DNA from: Thermithiobacillus plumbiphilus
GTDB lineage: Bacteria; Pseudomonadota; Gammaproteobacteria; Acidithiobacillales; Thermithiobacillaceae
Reading direction: 5' to 3'
NCBI RefSeq assembly: GCF_038070005.1
Contig: NZ_JBBPCO010000002.1
Location: forward strand, 186,001-250,000
DNA length: 64,000 bases
The position numbers and the translations under genes were made by a program. Positions 1 through 7,539 of the stretch are shown here, piece after piece. The notes beneath the pieces were generated by a model, which was not told the DNA's origin, searched no databases, and worked only from the letters and a program-made list of their open reading frames with translations. Numbering within the stretch: position 1 is the first letter of the stretch; each line of letters begins with the position of its first letter.

Positions 1-192
1 CTTCTTGATCCATTTATCCGGGTGGTGGATGCGAGCGACAAGGGCGAGGAACGGGACAAGGCCATTGGCTACCCACAGGCCAGCAGTCGCCTTGTTTGCG
101 TGGTGCATATCATCCGCGAAGACGATGGCATCCGCATCATCTCAGCGTGGCCGGCAACTGCCGAGGAAAGGAGATTGTATGAAGACTACTGA
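1..192 (+). CDS. brnT: BrnT-family ribonuclease toxin, C-terminal part
   Basis: The gene is cut by the window start. The reading frame beginning at base 1 gives a 63-residue tail with the typical BrnT order: a basic stretch, IGYPQASSRLVCVVH, then IRIISAWPAT and ERRLYED before the stop at 190-192. BrnT toxins are RelE-fold ribonucleases that are silenced by the downstream BrnA antitoxin. The start of the antitoxin gene lies inside this frame (ATG at 179), so the two are translationally coupled, as in other brnTA operons. It lies in the chromosomal flank outside the island. The family call is good; activity cannot be judged because the N-terminus is missing. Confidence 0.8.
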   Translation, partial: LLDPFIRVVDASDKGEERDKAIGYPQASSRLVCVVHIIREDDGIRIISAWPATAEERRLYEDY

Positions 193-514
193 ACTGATCA
201 ACACCCGCTTGCGCAAGGATCGGGCCATGACGACCATCAGTCTGCGCATGCCGGAGGATGTGATCGATGATCTCAAACGCGTGGCGCCGATGTTGGGATT
301 TTCGGGCTATCAGCCCCTGATCCGGGCCTATGTCGGGCAGGGACTGCGCCAGGATCTGGCCCGGTTGGAGTCCGATCCGCTACACAATCTGATCGACAGC
401 TTGCGTCGCCATGGGGTATCGGACGCGGTGATTGCCGAGGCGGTGGCCGAGGCCAGGACCGATGATCCAGCCCCAGTCTTGCCCCGCCTGGATGCGGGTT
501 GCAAGACCAACTGA
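179..514 (+). CDS. brnA: BrnA-like (ribbon-helix-helix) antitoxin
   Basis: A 111-residue protein that starts inside the end of the BrnT gene with GGAGA just upstream. The segment MTTISLRMPEDVIDDLKRVA (about residues 17-36) has the pattern of a ribbon-helix-helix DNA-binding domain, followed by YQPLIRAYVGQGLRQDL. Antitoxins of this class bind the toxin and repress their own operon. A longer frame is open upstream to base 5, but the ATG at 179 fits the toxin overlap and the Shine-Dalgarno site. The C-terminal half (after about residue 60) is longer than in many BrnA proteins and its role is unknown. Confidence 0.72.
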   Translation: MKTTELINTRLRKDRAMTTISLRMPEDVIDDLKRVAPMLGFSGYQPLIRAYVGQGLRQDLARLESDPLHNLIDSLRRHGVSDAVIAEAVAEARTDDPAPVLPRLDAGCKTN

Positions 515-635
515 GCATGGGAGACAGATCGGCTATGGCGGCCAGGCCCAGCATCCCGATGGCGAATAATCGGAACGGCAACTGACAACGGCGCGGCGTG
601 AAGTGGACCAAAGTGGACCACGATAGTCCAGACGC

Positions 636-669
636 AAAAGCGCCTCAGCAGCGGGATCGTGCTAAGGCG
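636..669 (-). terminator. Original tRNA operon terminator, now separated by the island
   Basis: On the minus strand the stem CGCCTTAGCA pairs with TGCTGAGGCG (641-650 with 660-669, one G-U pair), with a 9-nt loop, followed by CTTTTG. It lies just outside attL where the tRNA-Lys 3' end would have ended before integration, so it is probably the ancestral terminator of the Pro-Arg-His-Lys tRNA operon. A different hairpin now serves the intact tRNA at attR. Confidence 0.65.
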
Positions 670-686
670 TTGATATTGCTGGGGAA

Positions 687-735
687 TATGGTGGGCCGGG
701 TGAGACTCGAACTCACGACCAACGGATTAAGAGTC
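687..735. repeat. attL: 49-bp copy of the tRNA-Lys 3' end
   Basis: Identical to 55630-55678. It holds the CCA end, acceptor 3' strand, T arm, variable loop and the 3' half of the anticodon arm of tRNA-Lys (minus orientation). The match breaks off at 736, so this is a tRNA fragment and not a functional tRNA gene. It is the duplicated core made by integrase-mediated insertion. Confidence 0.95.
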
Positions 736-766
736 TCACGGTTCAATGTTTTCCTGACTTTTCCCC

Positions 767-892
767 TGTATGACCAAAGTTTACAAACCCTTATTTTATG
801 CCTATTCTGACCTTACTTTAGTCATTCGGTCAGACCCCGAAATTTCCCTACGGCGTATGACCAGCGTATGACCGACCGGGGGGCGTATGACC
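767..892 (+). repeat. Left-end GCGTATGACC repeats, candidate integrase arm sites
   Basis: GCGTATGACC occurs at 853-862, 864-873 and 883-892. A variant, TGTATGACCAAAG, lies at 767-779. The first two are spaced 11 bp apart, the same as the pair at the right end (55566-55586). The third overlaps the integrase start codon at 887. Direct repeats that flank both att cores and recur nowhere obvious in between are typical of arm-type binding sites for tyrosine integrases. Binding here could also repress the integrase gene. Confidence 0.6.
780..808 (+). promoter_or_regulatory. Probable integrase promoter
   Basis: TTTACA (780-785), a 17-bp spacer and TATTCT (803-808) fit a sigma-70 promoter reading into the integrase. 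The arm-type repeats lie between it and the start codon, which would allow autoregulation. Confidence 0.5.
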
Positions 893-2254
893 AGCAAGTT
901 CAACTTCACCAAATCCAGCATCGATGCCTTACCCATTCCACCCAAGGGCAAGCGCGTCTATCACTACGACACCAAGACCCCGGCCCTGGCGTTGTGCATC
1001 ACCGGCACCGGCGCCAAGACTTTCTATCTGTATCGACGTGTCAGTGGCAAGCCCGAGCAGATCCGCCTGGGCGGCTACCCGGAAATGAGCATCGAACAGG
1101 CGCGCAAGCAGGCACAAACCGTGAACGGCGAGATTGCCAAGGGCATGAACCCGGCAGACATGAAACGCGAGCAGCGCAAGGAATGGACCCTGGGCGACCT
1201 GTTCGAAGACTACATGACGCATCACGCCATGCCGCACAAACGGAGCTGGAAGACCGACCGGGACCGATTCAAATATCTGCAACCCTGGGCCAAGCGCAAG
1301 CTGTCGAGCATCCGCCGTTCTGACGTCAAGACGCTGCATGCCAAGATCGGGCAGGACAATGGCATCTATGCAGCCAATCGCCTGCTGGCGCTACTCAAGA
1401 CCATGTACAACTTTGGCATCCATGAACGGGATCTGCCTTTCGAGAACCCGGCCAAGGGCGTGAAGATGTTCAAGGAAGAGAAGCGGGAACGCTGGCTGGG
1501 CGCTGATGAACTGCCGGCCTTCTTTCAGGCCGTGGCGGAAGAATCGAACACCGACATTCGAGACTATGTGCTGCTGTCGCTGCTGACCGGCGCACGCCAG
1601 GGCAATGTAGTGTCCATGCGCTGGGACGAGCTCAATTTGCTGCGCGGCGTCTGGGCGATTCCGGCTGCCAAGACCAAAACAAAAGATCCCCTTGTCATTC
1701 CCCTGGCGCCGGAAGCGATCGAGATCCTGACGCTACGCAAGGCGACAACGAACGATGCCCACGTCTTTCCCGGAGAGGGCAGGACCGGGCACATGGTCGA
1801 ACCCAAAGCCGGCTGGGCGCGCATCAAGCAAAGGGCGAGGCTCTACCAGCTCATGGCCCGCGTGGGCGCTGCCAAGGGCTGGGATGCGCAGGCATTGGCC
1901 GAAGCGCAAGCAGCCGTGGAAGATGTGGAAAAGGCTATCGCCAGCTATCGAGCGGAAGCCGAGGCATTGGGGCTGGAGCAGCAAGAACTCGGCTTTGCCA
2001 ACCTGCGGCTACATGATCTGCGGCATACCCTGGCGAGCTGGCAGGTATCCATGGGCGTAAGTCTGGCCATCACTGGCAAGTCGCTGGGGCATAACAACGT
2101 GGCGACCACGGCCCGCTATGCCCATCTGGCCATTGATCCGATTCGGGATGCCGTGAACATGGCCACCAGTGCCATCTGGGCAGCGGGCGGCGTCAAGCCT
2201 TCAGGGGACGTGGTTAAGATTCGGCAACGCAACAAGAAGAGTTCGACAGCTTAG
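887..2254 (+). CDS. P4-type tyrosine integrase of the island
   Basis: A 455-residue site-specific recombinase that would insert and excise the island at tRNA-Lys. The N-terminal SAM-like, DUF4102-type region (residues 1-85) contains the signature LALCITGTGAKTFYLYRRV, as in P4-like integrases. The catalytic residues are visible: Arg237 in TGARQGN, His376 and Arg379 in HDLRHT, His in LGHNN and nucleophile Tyr411 in TARYAHL. A longer than usual helical insert rich in Ala and Glu (about residues 320-365) lies between the catalytic Arg and the HxxR box. The ATG at 887 follows a G-rich stretch. It is unusual that the integrase lies at the end opposite the intact tRNA gene. Confidence 0.95.
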   Translation: MTSKFNFTKSSIDALPIPPKGKRVYHYDTKTPALALCITGTGAKTFYLYRRVSGKPEQIRLGGYPEMSIEQARKQAQTVNGEIAKGMNPADMKREQRKEWTLGDLFEDYMTHHAMPHKRSWKTDRDRFKYLQPWAKRKLSSIRRSDVKTLHAKIGQDNGIYAANRLLALLKTMYNFGIHERDLPFENPAKGVKMFKEEKRERWLGADELPAFFQAVAEESNTDIRDYVLLSLLTGARQGNVVSMRWDELNLLRGVWAIPAAKTKTKDPLVIPLAPEAIEILTLRKATTNDAHVFPGEGRTGHMVEPKAGWARIKQRARLYQLMARVGAAKGWDAQALAEAQAAVEDVEKAIASYRAEAEALGLEQQELGFANLRLHDLRHTLASWQVSMGVSLAITGKSLGHNNVATTARYAHLAIDPIRDAVNMATSAIWAAGGVKPSGDVVKIRQRNKKSSTA

Positions 2255-2294
2255 CGAGCCCAATCTAACATCCTGCTTCTCTATAGTTATAATA

Positions 2295-2310
2295 ATAACC
2301 AGAAGGTTAT
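2295..2310. promoter_or_regulatory. Palindromic operator before the toxin-antitoxin pair
   Basis: ATAACC-AGAA-GGTTAT is a perfect 6-bp inverted repeat four bases before the toxin ATG, within an AT-rich promoter-like stretch. A site here suits autorepression by the Xre antitoxin. The AGAAGG inside it may also be the ribosome-binding site. Confidence 0.55.
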
Positions 2311-2313
2311 ATA

Positions 2314-2574
2314 ATGAGCTATGCTCTGAAGATCAAGCGCGAGGCCAAGCGCAAGCTGCAAAGTCTGTCCAGTACCGACCGGCTGCGGATAACGGACAAG
2401 CTGATGGATTTGGCCCGAAATCCCGACGATCCCACCCTGGACGTGAAGCAGCTTTCAGGTTCCTGGCTCTGGCGGCTGCGGGTAGGCACCTGGCGCGTGA
2501 TCTATGACCGGCAGGACGAAGTACGGATTATTGCCGTGGAAAGAATTGGTCCCCGAGGAGACGTTTACAAATGA
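2314..2574 (+). CDS. RelE/ParE-family toxin
   Basis: An 86-residue protein with the RelE-fold layout: an N-terminal strand and basic helix (IKREAKRKLQSL), a second helix, then LSGSWLWRLRVGTWRVIYD and a terminal strand ending RGDVYK. The block WRLRVGxWRVIYD is the hallmark of the family. Members either cleave ribosome-bound mRNA or poison gyrase; the sequence alone does not decide which. It is the first gene of a two-gene operon and overlaps the antitoxin start by 4 bp (ATGA). The toxin-first order recalls HigBA and MqsRA. Confidence 0.88.
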   Translation: MSYALKIKREAKRKLQSLSSTDRLRITDKLMDLARNPDDPTLDVKQLSGSWLWRLRVGTWRVIYDRQDEVRIIAVERIGPRGDVYK

Positions 2575-2891
2575 CCCTGCAAACCATCAAGAGCCTGGAC
2601 GGACAGGACGAATACGTGCTGATCCCCGTGGCCGTCTATCGAGCCCTGAAGACCGAGATCGAGGACGAGCTGGCGGGGCTCGAAGCGCGTGCTGCCCAGA
2701 CCGATGATTACGAGCCCTTCGACCCCGCCGACTACGTGCAAAACCCCGTGGCATTGATGCGGATGCGTGCGGGCATCAGGCAGACAGAGCTGGCACGGCG
2801 CTTGGGCGTGTCACAACCTTATCTCTCGAAGGTCGAGCGGATGGAGAAGGTTTCCGACGATCTGCTGGGACGGGTTCGAGAAGTACTATGA
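2571..2891 (+). CDS. Xre-type antitoxin partner of the RelE-like toxin
   Basis: A 106-residue protein. The N-terminal half (LDGQDEYVLIPVAVYRAL) resembles the toxin-binding part of small antitoxins. The C-terminal half is a clear helix-turn-helix of the Xre class, IRQTELARRLGVSQPYLSKVE at about residues 69-89. It overlaps the toxin gene by 4 bp, so translation is coupled. It is expected to neutralise the toxin and repress from the palindrome at 2295-2310. Confidence 0.85.
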   Translation: MTLQTIKSLDGQDEYVLIPVAVYRALKTEIEDELAGLEARAAQTDDYEPFDPADYVQNPVALMRMRAGIRQTELARRLGVSQPYLSKVERMEKVSDDLLGRVREVL

Positions 2892-2967
2892 AGCCTTGCC
2901 AAGCCGGTATGGCAACTTTCGGCCTCTTCCTTGGCCAAATGGATTTCTCGCTGTTGCGGTGGGCCGT

Positions 2968-3660
2968 ATGGAATTGAAAAGCAAGGATTATTATTCTGTT
3001 GAAGAAATAGCAGCGTTGTGGGGGATCAGTATTGGAGATGTGATGCATTTACTGCAAACCCATCAGCTTCGCCGGGCAATGTTCTTTGAGGACACCGTCT
3101 ATGCCATGAATGCCGCTGACGGTGATTATCAAATCACGTATTTAAAAGGGATCGTATATCTGGATGATCACAGTCCAGAGGGTGAGGCCGCGAATGTCAC
3201 TGCCTATGCATCCCCTTATATTTATCTGGATACCTTCGAATCAAAATTTGACAACACCGCCTTCTTTGATAAATACCGCCTTGGGAACGGGTTTCTGGCT
3301 TTGGGAAAATGCAAGATTGGGCCGCTTTCATCAATGCTTATTACTCATGAAGAGCGAGAGCGATATGAAAGGGGGCAGGCCATGAGCCGGGTAGAAGAAG
3401 CAGCGAAACCTTTGTCCACCCGGGAAAGACAAGGGCTGCTACTTACAATCGGAACCTTGGCTTTGATGTTGGCAGAAAAGAATCCTGGCCAAATGGGTGG
3501 TTTTGAAAAGCCAAACGTCAACAGCATAGCAGGAAAGATTGCTGACTTCGCCGCTGCTCACCAGTTGCCCGAAGAGGGTATGAGGGATAGGACTTTGCGT
3601 GAAAGGCTGGCCAAGGCAATTGCAGAGTTCAAGGAGTCTGCCGGTACTGCCAAGCCTTGA
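2968..3660 (+). CDS. Accessory protein with N-terminal HTH-like segment, unknown function
   Basis: A 230-residue protein. Residues 5-35 (YYSVEEIAALWGISIGDVMH) read like a MerR/excisionase-type helix-turn-helix. The C-terminal 75 residues, from STRERQGLLLTIGTLALML to the end, resemble a module I know from many hypothetical proteins on mobile elements, often after a DNA-binding head. The open frame extends back to 2767, but that part overlaps the antitoxin out of frame, so the ATG at 2968 is preferred (a GTG at 2959 is possible). Base composition is more AT-rich than the neighbours. No enzymatic motif is visible. Confidence 0.7.
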   Translation: MELKSKDYYSVEEIAALWGISIGDVMHLLQTHQLRRAMFFEDTVYAMNAADGDYQITYLKGIVYLDDHSPEGEAANVTAYASPYIYLDTFESKFDNTAFFDKYRLGNGFLALGKCKIGPLSSMLITHEERERYERGQAMSRVEEAAKPLSTRERQGLLLTIGTLALMLAEKNPGQMGGFEKPNVNSIAGKIADFAAAHQLPEEGMRDRTLRERLAKAIAEFKESAGTAKP

Positions 3661-3687
3661 CCCATCCTGAACTGATGAGTCATCTCC

Positions 3688-3762
3688 ATGGTTAACATGG
3701 CTATTGCTGCTATTGTTGCTATTTCTGCTACGCTTCTGGCGCTGACCGATGTAGATCAATGA
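3688..3762 (+). CDS. Possible 24-residue hydrophobic peptide
   Basis: A 25-codon frame starting ATG GTT AAC ATG encodes a single hydrophobic helix, MAIAAIVAISATLLAL, then a short acidic tail. Such peptides occur as membrane toxins or small membrane proteins. No good Shine-Dalgarno site is seen and the DNA is a low-complexity run of ATT/GCT triplets, so chance is a real possibility. It fills the otherwise empty gap 3661-3930. Confidence 0.2.
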   Translation: MVNMAIAAIVAISATLLALTDVDQ

Positions 3763-3892
3763 CTTTGCGTTCCAGTGAAGCGGTGAAAACAATGCTCTTC
3801 AATGACTCATGGAATCTTGTACCCTCGGATCATGAGGCGCCCAGTCGCTCTTCCATTTGGTAAATTGACAAAATGGCTACTTTCACCAACTC

Positions 3893-3918
3893 CGGCCAGC
3901 TGTTATAGGCTGGCCGGA
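3893..3918. terminator. Strong hairpin after the minus-strand gene
   Basis: The stem CCGGCCAGC/GCTGGCCGG (3893-3901 with 3910-3918) has an 8-nt loop. It lies just beyond the 3' end of the minus-strand gene at 3931-4956. There is no U-run on either side, so it may be a Rho-assisted end or an mRNA-stabilising hairpin and not a classic terminator. Confidence 0.4.
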
Positions 3919-3930
3919 AATCTCCGCCGC

Positions 3931-4956
3931 TCACTCCGGCAGGATTTGCAGATTGGGGCCCTGGCGCTTGATCAGGATCGAGCCGTCCGCTAGCTCGATT
4001 TCCCATTTAGTTCCATAGCGTCTCGCCCGACAGCCGTGCTCCTCGCATTCCTCCCTTTCGCGGCCGCTGCGGTACCAGACGACATATCTGACGGTACAAC
4101 GCTCGATGGTCTCATCCGGTACCCGCGCCGGTCTAGGCCGGGCCTTCTTTTCCGTTTCCCTGGTTTTCCAGGTTTCGGCCCAGCCCCGGAAATCCGGTAT
4201 GGCGAGTGCTGCGATGACCTGGGCCAGTCCCTTTCGTTGATCCAGTCCGGCGGCCCGGCCCTTGGCCAGGGTGCTGTATTTTTCTGCCGCGCGGGCGTAC
4301 TCCTCTACCAGAAAATGATCGAAGCCCCGGTCAATCTCCTGGTTATATCTTTCCCGCCGGGCATCGGCCGCGGCCTGAAGCGCGCGCTCTCGTTCATCCG
4401 CCCGCGCCTGCAGGCTGGATGCATTCGCCGACTGCAACCAGGCTAGCACTGCGGCTGTATCCGTACAGCCCACCAGCACAGGCGTCCACTCATACACGGG
4501 TTGCGAGGATGAGCGGCCTTTTCGGTCCAGCGCCATGCTCCTGCGCTCACCGAGCTTGCAATCAAGCTTGAAGACCGGGGCTAGCCATCTGCCATCCACC
4601 TCGATCAGCCAGCCGGCCGGAACATGCAACTCGGCCTGTTTTTTGAGAGGCCCGATGTCATGGCCGAGTTGGCGAAAACACTCATCTTCATCGCTGAGCA
4701 GCCGCCGCGCTGGAAACCGAATCAGCGCGGCTCCGCCTGCGGTCCGCTCCTTGATCTCGACCGGCACCATCGCGCGATTGATCTGGCCGGCTACATACCG
4801 CGCCATCCCCTCGAGATTGTCGAGGCTAGGGGGTGGACAGGGCGGCTGCGCATTCTGTGCAACCCAGAACTGGCCGAGCGGACAGGACCATAGGGTCGCT
4901 TTCTCGGTCGCATGCACCATGGTGAATCCGAGTGTGTCGAGTGGGGCGTTCTTCAT
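3931..4956 (-). CDS. Hypothetical protein with central coiled coil
   Basis: A 341-residue protein that I do not recognise. The start has a good ribosome-binding site (AGGAGA, 8 nt before ATG). Residues 190-250 are a charged helical stretch (ARADERERALQAAADARRER) likely to be a coiled coil. A basic segment, KKARPRPARVPDE, precedes a C-terminal part containing CTVRYVVWYRSGREREECEE and a short strand-rich tail. The two Cys in CEEHGC might bind a metal, but no full motif is visible. It is divergent from the AAA+ ATPase gene downstream, with 284 bp between. Confidence 0.7.
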   Translation of the reverse strand: MKNAPLDTLGFTMVHATEKATLWSCPLGQFWVAQNAQPPCPPPSLDNLEGMARYVAGQINRAMVPVEIKERTAGGAALIRFPARRLLSDEDECFRQLGHDIGPLKKQAELHVPAGWLIEVDGRWLAPVFKLDCKLGERRSMALDRKGRSSSQPVYEWTPVLVGCTDTAAVLAWLQSANASSLQARADERERALQAAADARRERYNQEIDRGFDHFLVEEYARAAEKYSTLAKGRAAGLDQRKGLAQVIAALAIPDFRGWAETWKTRETEKKARPRPARVPDETIERCTVRYVVWYRSGREREECEEHGCRARRYGTKWEIELADGSILIKRQGPNLQILPE

Positions 4957-5099
4957 GTAATGATCTCCTGTGAGGTTGATACACAGGTATTTATAGTCTG
5001 ATCACCAAAGAAAGCATACATCTATTCAGAACCAAGCAGTGATCTAATATACGTAACCACTTACAATGATGTCATCATGACGAAAGATCCGCTTCTGGC

Positions 5100-5129
5100 A
5101 CTACGTTATCTTATATAAAATAACGTAGT
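5100..5129. promoter_or_regulatory. 10-bp palindrome over an AT-rich promoter region
   Basis: ACTACGTTAT (5100-5109) and ATAACGTAGT (5120-5129) form a perfect inverted repeat around CTTATATAAA, which contains a plausible -10 element. It lies in the 284-bp region between the divergent genes at 4956 and 5241 and may be an operator for one or both. The rest of that region shows no other gene with a convincing start. Confidence 0.5.
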
Positions 5130-5240
5130 CGTGCGGAATTAAGGAGGAATGTCAGGATATTGCAATAAAGACTCTTGCGGCGGTCTTACGCAACTGTTTC
5201 GGCTTTGCTAATCTGGTAGTCATCCAGTAAGGAGGATGCC

Positions 5241-6932
5241 ATGACCACCAGCCAGTCGAACCCTTTCGAGTCTGTTCTCCCCCCGTCCGAGGACCAGTTT
5301 TCCGCCGACCTGACGCGCTTGGCGCTGACTGCCTCGCGGGATGTCCTGCTGCAAACCGGATTCGCCTGCCTGCAGGCGCCTCAGCATGCCGCCTATCTCG
5401 CACTGCTCCAAGCTGGCTGGGAGCCGGTGGACCCATTGCTTGAGTCCTATCTGCGATTCGTATTGGCACCCCATCACCCCGAGGCCGGTTACGCCCTGGC
5501 CTTGCAGATCGAGGACCGCTATCCAGCCCAGGCGCTGCTGGCGCTGCGCCTGGCGGCGTCGCTTCATTCCCCCCTGGCGGCCCTGCGCTTTGCCCGGATG
5601 GTGCGCACCCGATCGATCCAGCTTTCAGAGGCATGGCTCATGGCGGCAGATATGCTTTTCTCCATCAGCGCTCGGCATGAGGGCAAGCGCTTCCACCTCG
5701 ACGTGGCCGTGCGGCACCTGGTGGACCTGGCCCTCTCAGAGCTGCAGTTGCACAACAGCGCTGAGAATCAGGAGTACTGGCAGGAACTGCTGTCCGAATG
5801 TATGGAAGATGCGGGGGAGGGGCTCTTTCTTCATGCCGCCTGGCTGGCGCGCTATGAACCCCTCATGGCAGCACCCAACCGGGATGAGGACGACGAAGCC
5901 ATTGCCGCAGCGGATTCTATGTTTCCGCGTGCCGAGAACCCGGTGCGGCCAGTGGAACCCATACCAGTGCCAACAGCCGTTGCGCAGCAACAGACAGCTG
6001 ATGCAGCGGTAAATAGGGCTGATCCCAGTCCGGTCAGTTCGTCAAGCGGCCCCCGCCATGCGCTGATCCAGAGCCTCACGCCGCCACGCGGCGCCCGCGA
6101 GATCGAGGAAATCGACCTGCGCCGCTTCGAACAGCTCAAGCGCGAAGGCGCCATCCTGCTGCCGATGCCTGATCTCGATCAGGTCATGGAAACGTTATCA
6201 GCGGAATTTCCGTGGATGGCGCGGGTCACCGAGGCGGTCGGTCGCCAGCTCGCGGCCCAGCGCATGGGGGATGGCGTATTCCGTCTGCGCCCACTGCTGC
6301 TGTATGGCCCGCCCGGCTCCGGAAAAACCCGATTCGCCCGGCGCCTGGCCGAACTGGCGCAAATCCCCTTTCTTGCGTTGGCGGTAGGCGGGGCGTCGGA
6401 CAACCGCGCCCTGCGCGGCACCGCGCGCGGCTGGGGTACGGCAACGCCCTCCCTCTTGTTGAGCTTTCTGGTGCAGGAGAAGGTGGCCAATCCGTTGATC
6501 CTGCTGGATGAGCTGGATAAGGACTCCGAGAGCCGCCGCAACGGCCGGGTCTCGGACACCCTGCATCAGTTGCTGGAGCGGGAGAATTCCAAACGTTGGT
6601 ATGACGAGTTTCTGCTGGGCAGCTGTGATTTTTCGCCCATCAACTGGATCGCCACGGCCAATCAGATCGATGGCATCGACCAGTCCCTGCGATCGCGCGT
6701 GCACTGCATCTCCGTGCCCCTGCCAAAGCGCGAGCACTATCCGGCCATTGTCGACACCGCCCGCCAGGCCTTCGCCACTCGCATCGGCCTGCCGGTCGAG
6801 GCATTACCGGCATTCGACGTCAGTATCCAGCGCATGCTGGCCCGCAACTTCCAGAGCCCGCGTCAGGCGGTGCAGGCGACTGAGCGGGTGCTTGAGATCC
6901 TGCTCAATGAGCGGCGCAGGCTGCTGCACTGA
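5241..6932 (+). CDS. AAA+ ATPase with helical-repeat N-terminal domain
   Basis: A 563-residue protein. The first 215 residues are Leu/Ala-rich helices resembling TPR or Sel1-like repeats. A Pro/Ser-rich linker (about 235-270) follows, then a classic AAA+ core: Walker A GPPGSGKT near 356, Walker B LILLDELDKDS near 420, sensor 1 in NWIATANQID, arginine finger in LRSRVH and sensor 2 in FQSPRQAV. The core resembles Lon/ClpX-type remodelling ATPases but lacks any protease domain. The start has TAAGGAGG six bases upstream. The next gene (6987) follows in the same direction and may be a partner. The substrate is unknown. Confidence 0.85.
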   Translation: MTTSQSNPFESVLPPSEDQFSADLTRLALTASRDVLLQTGFACLQAPQHAAYLALLQAGWEPVDPLLESYLRFVLAPHHPEAGYALALQIEDRYPAQALLALRLAASLHSPLAALRFARMVRTRSIQLSEAWLMAADMLFSISARHEGKRFHLDVAVRHLVDLALSELQLHNSAENQEYWQELLSECMEDAGEGLFLHAAWLARYEPLMAAPNRDEDDEAIAAADSMFPRAENPVRPVEPIPVPTAVAQQQTADAAVNRADPSPVSSSSGPRHALIQSLTPPRGAREIEEIDLRRFEQLKREGAILLPMPDLDQVMETLSAEFPWMARVTEAVGRQLAAQRMGDGVFRLRPLLLYGPPGSGKTRFARRLAELAQIPFLALAVGGASDNRALRGTARGWGTATPSLLLSFLVQEKVANPLILLDELDKDSESRRNGRVSDTLHQLLERENSKRWYDEFLLGSCDFSPINWIATANQIDGIDQSLRSRVHCISVPLPKREHYPAIVDTARQAFATRIGLPVEALPAFDVSIQRMLARNFQSPRQAVQATERVLEILLNERRRLLH

Positions 6933-6986
6933 GGCGGGGAATGCGCTCTAGCGGCATCCATACAACAACAAATATCAGGAGAACCT

Positions 6987-7313
6987 ATGCCGATCTGGCG
7001 CACCGCGGATGTGAATACACAGCCGGCCCTCAATCTGGTGAACTGGCGGGTCATGCAGCTGGGGAAAAGCCGGCATTTCGTTGGCTACTGTCCGGAAAAC
7101 CACGAGGGGCGGGTGAGCACAGCGATCATTGCATTCGATCCGGCCACCCGCCAGGGCGTTACGGCTTCGGGCCGGATCTACGTACTTCGAGGACCGTCCG
7201 GCTTTGATACCGATGCCGATTACGTTTGGGCGCTCTGGCGGGCGCAGTTTGGCGCCGGGCTCGAAGCGTTGGATGTGTCCGGGGAATACGCGCCAGAGCA
7301 TACTTCTCACTAA
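6987..7313 (+). CDS. Small hypothetical protein downstream of the AAA+ ATPase
   Basis: A 108-residue protein starting 54 bp after the ATPase stop, with AGGAGA at a good distance from its ATG. It has the feel of a compact alpha/beta fold (LVNWRVMQLGKSRHFVGYC, GRVSTAIIAFD, GRIYVLRG) and resembles the small DUF-type proteins that follow AAA genes on accessory elements. No catalytic motif is seen. Co-transcription with the ATPase is likely from the spacing. The repeat array begins just after its stop. Confidence 0.72.
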   Translation: MPIWRTADVNTQPALNLVNWRVMQLGKSRHFVGYCPENHEGRVSTAIIAFDPATRQGVTASGRIYVLRGPSGFDTDADYVWALWRAQFGAGLEALDVSGEYAPEHTSH

Positions 7314-7323
7314 GCACCAATTC

Positions 7324-7486
7324 CTGCGTTACGGGTGACACGCGCGTCACCCACGACGCAGCAAAGTGGCACGTATGCCGCGGGTCTGCGTCACCCATGC
7401 CGCACCGTGTCACCCGTAGCGCAGACCGTCGTCATCCATAACGCAGACCGTCGTCATCCATAACGCAGACCGTCGTCACCAGTACC
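7324..7486. repeat. Iteron-like repeat array
   Basis: Two exact 22-bp units stand in tandem (7421-7442 and 7443-7464), with a third partial unit (7465-7480). Upstream are four looser copies around a GTCACCC core, at about 7345, 7391 and 7407 and, inverted, 7324-7342. The 22-bp period places each site on the same face of the helix. Such arrays serve as iterons of replication origins, partition sites or repressor arrays. The array sits between the gene ending at 7313 and the regulator-like gene at 7540. Confidence 0.7.
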
Positions 7487-7492
7487 GACAAG

Positions 7493-7506
7493 TTGACAAT
7501 CATCAA
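7493..7506. promoter_or_regulatory. Operator-like site 1 of 3 (TTGACAATCATCAA)
   Basis: The 14-bp sequence has TTGA/TCAA inverted ends and recurs exactly at 7802-7815 and 7839-7852. This copy lies 34 bp before the gene at 7540, where a repressor would block transcription. It starts with TTGACA and may overlap a -35 element. Confidence 0.6.
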
Positions 7507-7539
7507 CGGCTGCCGCACCCTCCCGAACATCGTTCAATA

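Noticed and set aside
690-735. tRNA gene at the left end
   Set aside because: Only the 3' 47 nt are present; the 5' half does not follow, so this is attL and not a gene.
5149-5211. 20-codon ORF before the AAA+ ATPase
   Set aside because: The AAGGAGG is only one base from the ATG, too close for normal initiation.
7324-7486. CRISPR array
   Set aside because: The units are directly adjacent without unique spacers, and no cas gene is present.
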